A stretch of DNA of 64,000 nt, taken from positions 124,001-188,000 of the forward strand of contig NZ_ANFY01000007.1 of NCBI RefSeq assembly GCF_000331225.1. The letters run 5' to 3'. Position 1 is the stretch's first letter; the number at the start of each line of letters is the position of its first letter. Positions 1 through 6,671 of the stretch are shown in pieces. The position numbers and the translations under genes are program-made. The notes under the pieces are model-generated. The model saw nothing but the letters and a program-made list of their open reading frames with translations. It was not told where the DNA came from and searched no databases. This DNA is from Sandarakinorhabdus sp. AAP62 (GTDB lineage: Bacteria; Pseudomonadota; Alphaproteobacteria; Sphingomonadales; Sphingomonadaceae).

Positions 1-1
1 C

Positions 2-1066
2 GGCTGGCTGGTGGAGGCTGGCATCCCCGCCCGGCCCTATCATGCCGGCCTCGAAGCCCCCATCCGCAGCCGGCATCAGGCGGATTTCGTGGCTTCGGAA
101 GACATGGTGATGGTCGCCACCATCGCCTTTGGCATGGGCATCAACAAGCCAGATGTGCGTTTCGTGTGCCATGCCGGTCTGCCGAAATCGATCGAATCCT
201 ATTACCAGGAAACCGGCCGCGCCGGCCGCGACGGTGATCCGGCGGTGGCGCATCTGATCTGGGGCGGCGAGGATGTCGCCCGGCTGCGCGGTTTCATCGC
301 CGCCGGCGACGGCAGCGAGGCGCACAAGGCCAACGAAACCCGCCGCATGAACGCACTGATCTCGTTCCTCGAAACCCCCGATTGCCGGCGGCAGCTGCTG
401 CTGCGCTATTTCGGCGAGGTCGCCCCCGATCCGTGCGGAAATTGCGACAATTGCCTCAATCCGCCCACGCTGCTGGATGCGACCGAAGCGGCACGCAAGC
501 TGCTTTCGGCCGTCTATCGCACCGGGCAGCGCTTTGGCGCCGGACATCTGATCGAAGTGCTCAGCGGCAGATCATCGGAAAAGGTGCAGAAATTCGGCCA
601 CGACCGATCGAGCGTGTTCGGGATCGGCAAGGATTGGCCGGCTGACCAATGGAAGAGCCTGGCCCGTCAGCTGGAAGCCGCCGACGCGCTGGAACGCGAT
701 CCGCAGCATGGCGGCCTGGTGCTGGGCCCTGCCGCGCGGCCGATCCTGAAAGGCGAAGTGCCGGTGCGCCTGAAACAGGTGATCCCGCGCAAACCGGCAA
801 AAGCCAGCGCCAGCGCGGCCGCCCAGGAAGTGGCACCGCAGGATCGCGGCCTGTTCGAGGAATTGCGCGCCCTGCGCCGGCAACTGGCCGCCGATGCCGG
901 GGTGCCGCCCTACATCGTGTTTGCCGATGCCACGCTGCGCGCGATGGCGGCCAGCCGCCCGCAATCCATGGCCGACATGGCCCGCATCCCCGGTGTGGGC
1001 GCGGTGAAGCTGGAAAGCTGGGGCCCGGCCTTTCTGGCCGCCATCACCGGATCAGCAGCGGCCTGA
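2..1066 (+). CDS. recQ: ATP-dependent DNA helicase RecQ, 5' truncated by window start
   Basis: This is the C-terminal 354 residues of a RecQ-family 3'-5' DNA helicase, which acts in recombination and stalled-fork repair. The frame is open from base 2, so the start and helicase motifs I to III lie outside the window. Visible parts are the second RecA-like lobe (GMGINKPDVRFV and the arginine-finger motif QETGRAGRDG), the zinc-binding subdomain (CRRQ and CGNCDNC), the winged helix, and a C-terminal HRDC domain ending in a helix-hairpin-like IPGVGAVKLESWG. RecQ proteins are usually about 600 residues, so roughly 40 percent is missing. The 3' end overlaps the convergent downstream gene by 15 bases. 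The family call is firm. Confidence 0.95.
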   Translation, partial: GWLVEAGIPARPYHAGLEAPIRSRHQADFVASEDMVMVATIAFGMGINKPDVRFVCHAGLPKSIESYYQETGRAGRDGDPAVAHLIWGGEDVARLRGFIAAGDGSEAHKANETRRMNALISFLETPDCRRQLLLRYFGEVAPDPCGNCDNCLNPPTLLDATEAARKLLSAVYRTGQRFGAGHLIEVLSGRSSEKVQKFGHDRSSVFGIGKDWPADQWKSLARQLEAADALERDPQHGGLVLGPAARPILKGEVPVRLKQVIPRKPAKASASAAAQEVAPQDRGLFEELRALRRQLAADAGVPPYIVFADATLRAMAASRPQSMADMARIPGVGAVKLESWGPAFLAAITGSAAA

Positions 1067-1819
1067 GCGTTCGATGGCGCTGCCTGCCAGCGCGCCGACA
1101 AGGCCGCCGACAATCACGCCGGTCGATCGATCCCAGGGGCGCGACAGGCCATAGCCGATGCTGGCCCCTGCGACCGAGCCAACCAGGGCACCGGCGCCGC
1201 TGGACCGGCAGCGCCGGCCGTAATGGCCGCGGTTGAAACCGCCGCCCCAGCCGCCGCCGATCACCACGGCGGGACCCCAGCCGCCATTCCAGCCGCCGCC
1301 CCAGCCACCACTGCGCCACCCCCTGTTCCAGCCGCGGTTCCAGCCACGGTTCCAGCCGCCGCCCCAGCCGATCGGAACGGCATAGGCCGGGCCGCCCCAG
1401 CCGCCATAAGCAACCGGCACCGGAACCGGCACCATATGGTTCACCTGCACCACCTGCACCGGTGCCGGGCCAGCCTGCGGCCAGCCATTTTGCTGCCCGC
1501 CATTCTGCTGCCCACCATTCTGCTGCCACGCCAAGGGCTGGGCGTTGCCCTGCTGCCAGCCGCTCTGCCGTTGCTGCCAGGCCAGCACAGCGGGCGTGGC
1601 GGCCGCTGGCGGCGGCGCTTCGCTCCAGCCGGCGGGCAGGCCGGCACCGCGCGCATCGTCAGCCGTCGGGGCCAGGCGCGGGTCCGGCTGGACAGGCGGC
1701 AGTGCCGCCGCGGCCACGGCATCGGCCATTTCGGGCACGACGTCGGCCGGTTGCAGGGGCTGGGCGGCGACCGGCGTGATGGCCAGAAGCGCGGCGGGGA
1801 GGAAAAAATGCTTCATCAT
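1052..1819 (-). CDS. Gly/Trp/Asn/Arg-repeat glycine-zipper envelope protein
   Basis: The 255-residue product begins MMKHFFLPAALLAITPVAAQ, a clear Sec signal peptide. ATG 1819 is chosen because AGGTG sits just upstream and the reading frame before it has no secretion features. After a proline/alanine-rich part come two glutamine-rich NGGQQ repeats, then a tract of repeated W-N-R-G units rich in Gly and Trp. The C terminus is a glycine-zipper segment (GALVGSVAGASIGYGL and VGGLVGALAGSAIE) like those of 2TM glycine-zipper outer-membrane or periplasmic proteins. The function is unknown; an envelope structural or stress role is inference. It is transcribed away from another small glycine-zipper gene and ends inside the recQ 3' end. 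Confidence 0.75.
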   Translation of the reverse strand: MMKHFFLPAALLAITPVAAQPLQPADVVPEMADAVAAAALPPVQPDPRLAPTADDARGAGLPAGWSEAPPPAAATPAVLAWQQRQSGWQQGNAQPLAWQQNGGQQNGGQQNGWPQAGPAPVQVVQVNHMVPVPVPVAYGGWGGPAYAVPIGWGGGWNRGWNRGWNRGWRSGGWGGGWNGGWGPAVVIGGGWGGGFNRGHYGRRCRSSGAGALVGSVAGASIGYGLSRPWDRSTGVIVGGLVGALAGSAIERSGRC

Positions 1820-1894
1820 GAATTCACCTTTGCCCTGCCAGCTTGAACATCGGCTGAACTTCAACGCCCGCTTGTCTATGGTGGCAAGCGCGCA

Positions 1895-1914
1895 CATGCT
1901 GGGCCATCAGCATG
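1895..1914. promoter_or_regulatory. Perfect 7-bp dyad between divergent glycine-zipper genes
   Basis: CATGCTG and CAGCATG form a perfect inverted repeat with a 6-base spacer. It lies in the 132-base gap between two divergently transcribed glycine-zipper genes, 38 bases before the plus-strand start. Placement and symmetry fit an operator for a dimeric regulator serving both genes. The regulator is unknown and the assignment is inference. Confidence 0.3.
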
Positions 1915-1951
1915 ACGCGACGGCCGTCAGCCGGCAAGAGGAGAGACAGAC

Positions 1952-2251
1952 ATGCGCACCCCCCTGATCATCGCGGTTTCATTGGGGCTGATGGCGCCGG
2001 TGGCCACGCCGGCCTTTGCCCAGCAGGGCCAGCCGACGCTCTATGAGTATGAAGGCAAGCAATACAACAGCCTGGCCCAGTGCCAGCGCGCCAAGAAGCG
2101 GGCCAAGGCGCGCGGTGCCGTGGCCGGCGCAGTGATCGCCGGTGCCGGCGCGGCGCTGCTGGGCGGCAATGTCGGCGAGACGGCGCTTGTTGCCGGTGCC
2201 GGTGCCCTGGCCGGACGCGAGATCGGCCGCCGCACTGTCAAGCAGTGCTGA
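1952..2251 (+). CDS. Small secreted glycine-zipper protein
   Basis: This 99-residue protein has a signal peptide ending near residue 23 (ATPAFAQQ), a short YEYEGKQY segment, a basic stretch (AKKRAKAR) and a C-terminal glycine zipper (GAVAGAVIAGAGAALLGG and GAGALAGREIGRRT). A strong GAGGAGAGA ribosome site precedes the ATG. The fold type is common in sphingomonad envelope proteins, but no function can be assigned. Its stop lies 4 bases from the end of the convergent nrsF gene. It shares a divergent control region with the larger glycine-zipper gene at 1052-1819, so the two may be co-regulated. Confidence 0.8.
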   Translation: MRTPLIIAVSLGLMAPVATPAFAQQGQPTLYEYEGKQYNSLAQCQRAKKRAKARGAVAGAVIAGAGAALLGGNVGETALVAGAGALAGREIGRRTVKQC

Positions 2252-2255
2252 GGGC

Positions 2256-2930
2256 TTACCAGCGGATCAGGCGGGGCACGATCAGGCGCCCCGCCACGGT
2301 GGCACCACCCACGGCGACACCATACCACAGCCCGGTATAGACCATCGAGTTGAACGGGCAGTGGAGATTATAGGCCAGCGCGCCCAGGCTGCCCGTGGCC
2401 AAACCGACAAGCAGGCCTGCCCGTTCCGGTGCCACGGGTGCGCCCCGGCGCAGATGCCACACCAGCGGCATCGCACACAGGCTGGCGGTGAGCAGGCTCA
2501 TCCGCAGACATTCCCAGCCGCTGGCAGCGCTGGCCATGGCCATCGCATGATCCGGCTGATCAAATGCCATCACCGCGCCCGACAACGGGAACAGCAGCGC
2601 CATGGCCGCCGCCGCTTTCCAGCCCTGACCCCAGCTTTGCCGGTTGCGGCCGACGCCGGGGTGCGCCTGCGACAGCACGGCGGCGGCACTGATGATGCCC
2701 AGCAAGGTCAGCGTGCCGCTGCGCAGCAGGAACATCGGGTGCGGCTGCCCGGCCATCAGATCGGCGCGCAGCCCCAGCCACGCCATCATCAGCGTGGCAA
2801 TCACCAGCAGCACCGTCGCCAGTACCAGCATCGTCGGCCGGTCATCCAGCGGCTGCACCGGCCGCACATTGACCGCAAGCCGGTCCATCAGCGCCTCCAG
2901 CTGCGGATTGGGGGTAAATTCCGTCATCAC
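2256..2930 (-). CDS. nrsF: NrsF/DUF1109-family membrane anti-sigma factor
   Basis: The 224-residue protein has a short cytoplasmic N terminus followed by six predicted membrane helices, and the family signature HCPFNSMVYTGLWYG near the C terminus. Members of the DUF1109 (NrsF) family hold a cognate ECF sigma factor at the inner membrane and release it under oxidative or heavy-metal stress; in Caulobacter this is SigF-NrsF. The start ATG overlaps the stop of the upstream sigma factor gene by 4 bases, as expected for a coupled sigma/anti-sigma pair. The conserved Cys in the signature may take part in signal sensing, which is inference. Confidence 0.88.
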   Translation of the reverse strand: MMTEFTPNPQLEALMDRLAVNVRPVQPLDDRPTMLVLATVLLVIATLMMAWLGLRADLMAGQPHPMFLLRSGTLTLLGIISAAAVLSQAHPGVGRNRQSWGQGWKAAAAMALLFPLSGAVMAFDQPDHAMAMASAASGWECLRMSLLTASLCAMPLVWHLRRGAPVAPERAGLLVGLATGSLGALAYNLHCPFNSMVYTGLWYGVAVGGATVAGRLIVPRLIRW

Positions 2931-3454
2931 ACGTCCTCGTCCACCAGCGCGGCCAGGCGTTTCAGGCCGCGATGCACATTCACTTTCACCATGGATTCCG
3001 ATTGCCGCAGCTGCCCGGCGGCTTCGATCACGCTCAACCCTTCGATCTTCACCGCGCGAATGGCCGCGGCCTGTGCCGGCGGCAGCAGCGCCAGCAGGCG
3101 ATCGCAGCCCAGCCGGCCGATCAGCGCAGCCTCTCCCGATTCAACGGCGATATCATCGAACAAGGCATCATGATTGCGCACACTGGCGCGGCGCAAGCGA
3201 TCGACCCAGCGATAGCGCGCAATCGCCGCCAGCCACGGCAGGAACGGCCGCGACGGATCCCAGCTGGCGCGGCGCTGGTGCACGGCCAGCAGTGTATCCT
3301 GCACAAGATCATCCAGATCGGCCGGCGCCACCTTGCGCCGGAACCAGCGCATCAACAGCGGCGCCGCCAGCCCGAGCAGCTGGCGATAGGCCACGGCATC
3401 CCCCGCCTGGCTGCTGCGCATCAGCCGAGCCAGCGTGGCCTCATCACTGGTCAT
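2927..3454 (-). CDS. ECF-family RNA polymerase sigma factor (SigF-like)
   Basis: The 175-residue protein has the two ECF sigma domains. Region 2 covers about residues 25-90, with DLDDLVQDTLLAVH and the FLPWLAAIARYRWVDRLRR segment that binds the -10 element. Region 4 covers about residues 115-170, with LPPAQAAAIRAVKIEGLS and a helix-turn-helix ending in VKVNVHRGLKRL. It should direct core polymerase to stress promoters and be restrained by the NrsF-type protein it overlaps. A GCAACC-N16-CGAA element 32 bases upstream of the start suggests it transcribes itself. Confidence 0.92.
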   Translation of the reverse strand: MTSDEATLARLMRSSQAGDAVAYRQLLGLAAPLLMRWFRRKVAPADLDDLVQDTLLAVHQRRASWDPSRPFLPWLAAIARYRWVDRLRRASVRNHDALFDDIAVESGEAALIGRLGCDRLLALLPPAQAAAIRAVKIEGLSVIEAAGQLRQSESMVKVNVHRGLKRLAALVDEDV

Positions 3455-3485
3455 GGCGGGGTTCCGGCATGGTCATGCAGGGAAT

Positions 3486-3511
3486 TTCGCAGCGCGGCGG
3501 CAAAAGGTTGC
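3486..3511 (-). promoter_or_regulatory. Candidate autoregulatory ECF promoter upstream of the sigma gene
   Basis: Read on the minus strand, GCAACC (3511-3506) and CGAA (3489-3486) are separated by exactly 16 bases. This is close to the GTAACC-N16-CGAA type described for Caulobacter SigF and to the general AAC/CG architecture of ECF promoters. The -10 element lies 32 bases before the ATG of the sigma gene, so the transcript would have a short leader. The match was found by eye and is untested. Confidence 0.5.
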
Positions 3512-3528
3512 AGGGGGTGTTCAGAGCC

Positions 3529-4995
3529 CTAGCGACTGTCGCGAGAGATGCGGCCCAGCGGGTGCCGGCCCAGCGGGTTGATCTGGAAACCGGCAACATC
3601 GCCTGCCACCAGCGCCCAACGCACCGGCCGCAGCAGCGGGATGAAGGCCGGATCGGCCATCAGCGCGGCTTCGGCCGCCGCAGCTGCCGCCTGACGGGCG
3701 GTGAGATCATTGCCCGCCGCCGCTGCTTCATCCAGCAGGCGATCGGCCGCCGCAGAGCAGGGGCGGACACGGGCGCAGCGCCATTGGCCCAGATGCGCCA
3801 CCACATCGGCCACCCGCGCCGTCTGTTCGACCAGCACAAGATCAGTCGCGCCATTGCGGCGTGCTACGGCAAAGCCCCCCGGGCGCGCGCGTTGCACGGC
3901 CAGGCTGATGCCCAGCGGCTGCAGATTGGCCGCCAGCGTTTCGGCCAGCGCCCGAAATTCCGGTCCGGCCGGCACCAGCAGCGACAGGCGCAGGGGTTGT
4001 TCCGGCCCCACGCCAACCTCGCGCAGCAGCACGGCGGCGCGCGCGCGGCGGTCTTCGATCGAGAGCGCCCGATCATCGGTGGGCGGCGGCAGGCCATCCC
4101 ACAGCCGGTTCTGCGGCACCAGCAGGGCCAGCGCCAGCCGATTGGCCAGCGGCGCGCCATCGGACGCCAGCAGCAGCGCACGGCGCAGCCGCACATCGGT
4201 GAGCAGGCCGCTCCTGGCATTGATGGCAAGGCCGGTCACGCCCGGCACCGTTTCCAACCGCAGCGCCCGGCCCTGCCCGGCTGCCCGCGCGGCGCCCAGG
4301 CCGCCGAGGCCTTCCCCCAACACCAGCTGCACCTCACCTTTGGCAAAGGCAGACAGGGCGGCGGCGGATTCGGCCGGCGTGATACGGATGCTGGCGGCAC
4401 GGGCATCAGGCAGTGGGCGTTCGCTGCGGCGCTGAAGGCGCAGGGTTGTTTTGTCCTTCTCGCCCGGCTTTTCAAGGGTATAGGGGCCGGGAAACAGCCG
4501 TCCGCGCCGATCGCGCACGGCCAGCGCCGGTTCGGCCAGCCAGTCGAGCAGCAACGGCGTGGCCGGCCGTGGCGCCAGTTCCACGACCCGGGCAATGGGC
4601 GCCCGGGCGGTGCCGCGCCGTGCCAGGCCGGCGGCCGCCAGAGCGGCGCGGCCTTCATCGCCGCTGCGGCGCAGGCCCAGGGCGACGTCCAGCGCCACCA
4701 GTTCCCGCCCCGGCCTGTCACCCGCGCCCGGCCAGCGCAGCGGCGCCAGTCGCAGGATCAGATCATCGCCATCATCCAGAAACCGCCAGCTGGTTGCCAC
4801 GCCGGCCACCACTTCGCCGGCGCTGCCGCGCCGGATCAGCGTGGCGCGGCTGGCTTCCTGCGCCAGTTCTTCGGCCAGCGCGCCTTCGCCGACCACCGCC
4901 ACATCCAGATCACCACCGGGCCGGCCGCCGGAACAGGCGGCCAACAGCAGGGCAATGGCAGGCACGAGCCGAGCAGGCAGGATCCGGGAGCGCAT
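3529..4995 (-). CDS. Family 5-type extracellular solute-binding lipoprotein, orphan
   Basis: The 488-residue protein starts with a lipoprotein signal peptide ending in the lipobox LLAACSGG, so it should be acylated at that Cys and anchored in the envelope. The body resembles the peptide/nickel-type (SBP_bac_5, DppA/OppA-like) binding fold, with segments such as VTGLAINARSGLLTDVRLRRAL and LREVGVGPEQPLRLSLLVP. No permease or ATPase gene lies next to it, so its ligand and transporter cannot be stated. The similarity is family-level and weaker than for neighbouring genes. No clear ribosome site is visible before the ATG. The sigma factor gene follows 74 bases downstream on the same strand. Confidence 0.72.
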   Translation of the reverse strand: MRSRILPARLVPAIALLLAACSGGRPGGDLDVAVVGEGALAEELAQEASRATLIRRGSAGEVVAGVATSWRFLDDGDDLILRLAPLRWPGAGDRPGRELVALDVALGLRRSGDEGRAALAAAGLARRGTARAPIARVVELAPRPATPLLLDWLAEPALAVRDRRGRLFPGPYTLEKPGEKDKTTLRLQRRSERPLPDARAASIRITPAESAAALSAFAKGEVQLVLGEGLGGLGAARAAGQGRALRLETVPGVTGLAINARSGLLTDVRLRRALLLASDGAPLANRLALALLVPQNRLWDGLPPPTDDRALSIEDRRARAAVLLREVGVGPEQPLRLSLLVPAGPEFRALAETLAANLQPLGISLAVQRARPGGFAVARRNGATDLVLVEQTARVADVVAHLGQWRCARVRPCSAAADRLLDEAAAAGNDLTARQAAAAAAEAALMADPAFIPLLRPVRWALVAGDVAGFQINPLGRHPLGRISRDSR

Positions 4996-5042
4996 CTTGG
5001 AACTACTCTAGCCGGGCTTTGCCATGGCACAACAGAGCTTCC

Positions 5043-5072
5043 TTGCGGGGTTGGCCGGCAAGGGCGTAAAAG
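5043..5072 (+). promoter_or_regulatory. Candidate promoter of cysK with little or no leader
   Basis: TTGCGG (5043-5048) and TAAAAG (5067-5072) are separated by 18 bases. The -10-like element ends only six bases before the ATG at 5079, and no Shine-Dalgarno sequence lies at a normal distance. If this promoter is used, the mRNA would be leaderless. The elements are weak matches. Confidence 0.3.
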
Positions 5073-5078
5073 CGCGCC

Positions 5079-6053
5079 ATGCATATCGCTCCCGACATCA
5101 TCAGCCTGATCGGCAACACGCCGCTGCTCACCCTGAAAGGCCCTAGCCAGGACACCGGCTGCACCATATTGGGCAAGGCGGAATTCCTCAATCCGGGCGG
5201 CAGCGTGAAGGACCGTGCGGCCCTGGGCATCATCGAGGATGCCGAAAAGGCCGGCCTGCTGAAACCGGGCGGCATCATCGTAGAAGGCACGGCGGGCAAT
5301 ACCGGCATCGGCCTTGCCGTGGTGGGCGCCGCGCGCGGCTACAAGACGATCATCGTCATGCCCGAAACCCAGAGCCGCGAGAAGCAGGACACGCTGCGCG
5401 CGCTGGGCGCCGAGCTGGTACTGGTGCCGGCTGCGCCCTATGCCAATCCCGGCCACTATGTGCACACCAGCCGCCGCATCGCGGAGGAGACGCCGGGCGC
5501 GATCTGGGCCAACCAGTTCGACAATGTTGCCAACCGGCACGCCCATATCCGCACCACGGCACCGGAAATCTGGCAGCAGACGCAAGGCCGCATCGATGGC
5601 TTCACCTGCGCGGTGGGCACCGGCGGCACGCTGGCCGGCGTGGCGCTGGGCCTGCGCGCCGAAAAGCCGGATGTCACCATCGCGCTCACCGATCCGGAAG
5701 GCGCCGCGCTCTACAACTGGTTTGCCCATGGCGAACTGAAGGCGGAAGGGTCGAGCGTGTCGGAAGGCATTGGCCAGTCGCGCATCACCGGCAATCTGGA
5801 TGGGCTGCACGTCGATGCCCAGTTCCGTGTGCCCGACAGCGAGGGGCTGCACTGGGTGCGCCGTCTGAACGCTGAAGAAGGCCTGTGCCTGGGCCTGTCC
5901 TCCGGCATCAACGTGGCCGGGGCGGTGCGGCTGGCCCACCTCATGGGGCCGGGGCACATCATCGTCACCATCCTGTGCGATAGCGGACTGCGCTATCTCT
6001 CGACGATCTACAATCCGGACTGGCTGGCGGCGAAGGGGCTTGCGGTCGCCTGA
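5079..6053 (+). CDS. cysK: Cysteine synthase (O-acetylserine sulfhydrylase family)
   Basis: The 324-residue protein belongs to the PLP-dependent beta-family fold type II. It should make cysteine from O-acetylserine and sulfide in the cytosol. The PLP lysine is K44 in NPGGSVKDR, the substrate loop appears as EGTAGNTG (TAGNTG instead of the usual TSGNTG), and the phosphate-binding glycines are in AVGTGGTLAGV. The length fits cysteine synthase A. The TAGNTG variant and the GG before SVKDR occur in an alphaproteobacterial subgroup, so related activities such as cystathionine beta-synthase-like chemistry cannot be excluded. The gene stands alone upstream of the dcw leader and diverges from the binding-protein gene. 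Confidence 0.9.
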   Translation: MHIAPDIISLIGNTPLLTLKGPSQDTGCTILGKAEFLNPGGSVKDRAALGIIEDAEKAGLLKPGGIIVEGTAGNTGIGLAVVGAARGYKTIIVMPETQSREKQDTLRALGAELVLVPAAPYANPGHYVHTSRRIAEETPGAIWANQFDNVANRHAHIRTTAPEIWQQTQGRIDGFTCAVGTGGTLAGVALGLRAEKPDVTIALTDPEGAALYNWFAHGELKAEGSSVSEGIGQSRITGNLDGLHVDAQFRVPDSEGLHWVRRLNAEEGLCLGLSSGINVAGAVRLAHLMGPGHIIVTILCDSGLRYLSTIYNPDWLAAKGLAVA

Positions 6054-6078
6054 CTCCGGGGGGTAGAATCACCGCTTG

Positions 6079-6312
6079 ATGAACGCGCCCCCCACCTCGC
6101 CCGCCAGCGGCCAACGCCCGCGCGCCACAGCCTTTCGCGGTGAGCGGCTGCGCTGGGGCCTGACCGGGCTGGCAGCCGTCTTCCTGATCGTGCTGGCGGC
6201 TGCCGCCGGACTGCGACCCGCCGGCCGGGATCACAAGCCCGGCACCGGCGAGCCCTTGGCCGTGCTTGGCGTCGCGCCCGGCCCGGCCACCCGCCCGGCC
6301 GAACGCCAGTGA
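6079..6312 (+). CDS. Small single-pass membrane protein of unknown function
   Basis: The 77-residue product has a proline-rich, basic N terminus, one membrane helix (about residues 28-45, WGLTGLAAVFLIVLAAAAGL) and a short proline-rich tail. ATG 6079 is preferred to the in-frame TTG three bases upstream. No good ribosome site is visible. It starts 25 bases after cysK and ends where the dcw leader begins. The positive-inside pattern suggests N-in, C-out topology. I recognise no family; it could be a short division- or wall-associated protein by position only. A long antisense frame covers the same bases, so coding status is probable but not certain. Confidence 0.5.
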   Translation: MNAPPTSPASGQRPRATAFRGERLRWGLTGLAAVFLIVLAAAAGLRPAGRDHKPGTGEPLAVLGVAPGPATRPAERQ

Positions 6313-6423
6313 ACCGCCTGCAGCCGCCAGGCTGCAGCCCATGCCCGCCCATCGGCGGCGGCGAATCGGTAGGCCTGGTGGGCGAAAATCCCATGCGAAT
6401 CCCAGCCGCACCGCCCCACAGAC

Positions 6424-6432
6424 TTATCCACA
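6424..6432 (+). promoter_or_regulatory. Perfect DnaA box (TTATCCACA)
   Basis: TTATCCACA matches the bacterial DnaA-box consensus TTATNCACA exactly. A one-mismatch copy (TTTTCCACA) lies at 6575-6583 in the same orientation. Position upstream of mraZ suggests possible DnaA control of the dcw cluster. A single perfect 9-mer could also be chance. Confidence 0.45.
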
Positions 6433-6509
6433 GGCCCGAAATGGCCCCTCACCACCCTGGAACAGGTCAAGAACATCGCCCGTTTCGGGCAAGATTACCC
6501 AAGGATATC

Positions 6510-6564
6510 CCCATTTAAGCGGGCTTCTGCCCATCAGATTCCATTGGCTCCCATCAAATCCCAT
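6510..6564 (-). promoter_or_regulatory. MraZ-box array, 10-bp-phased TGGG repeats
   Basis: CCCAT occurs at 6510, 6530, 6550 and 6560, with a degenerate TCCAT at 6540. On the minus strand these read ATGGG units spaced in multiples of 10 bp. MraZ is known to bind direct TGGGN repeats separated by 5 bases upstream of its own gene, so this is very likely its operator, 108 bases before the mraZ start. A second 10-bp-spaced pair lies at 6338 and 6348. Confidence 0.75.
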
Positions 6565-6567
6565 GAT

Positions 6568-6591
6568 ACACCCGTTTTCCACAGCGGGTGT
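6568..6591 (+). promoter_or_regulatory. Small hairpin in the mraZ leader
   Basis: ACACCCG (6568-6574) and CGGGTGT (6585-6591) form a perfect 7-bp stem around a 10-base loop that contains the imperfect DnaA-like sequence TTTTCCACA. No T-tract follows, so it does not look like an intrinsic terminator. It may be a protein site or a leader RNA structure. Confidence 0.3.
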
Positions 6592-6671
6592 GTCCGCCGT
6601 GCCGCCATGCATCGACCCAGCAATCCCCGGGCGAGACTGGCCGCAACGGCGCCCCGCGGCAGGGGTTTGGG

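Larger units (their letters stand above)
6313..6671 (+). promoter_or_regulatory. Leader and control region of the dcw cluster
   Basis: These 359 bases contain no convincing gene. They hold a 10-bp-phased array of CCCAT elements (6510-6564) with a second pair at 6338 and 6348, a perfect DnaA box (6424-6432) and a one-mismatch box (6575-6583), three GANTC methylation sites (6363, 6397, 6537), and a 7-bp hairpin (6568-6591). Several long frames run through it but none has a recognisable protein. Promoter hexamers could not be fixed with confidence. Confidence 0.7.

Noticed and set aside
2644-5109. 821-codon open frame on the plus strand
   Set aside because: It is antisense to the ECF sigma and lipoprotein genes and its translation is low-complexity Arg/Gln/Ala-rich, as expected for shadow frames in GC-rich DNA.
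6424-6583. Possible replication origin because of two DnaA-box-like sequences
   Set aside because: Only one perfect and one imperfect box are present, without an AT-rich unwinding region or neighbouring origin genes such as hemE, dnaA or parAB.
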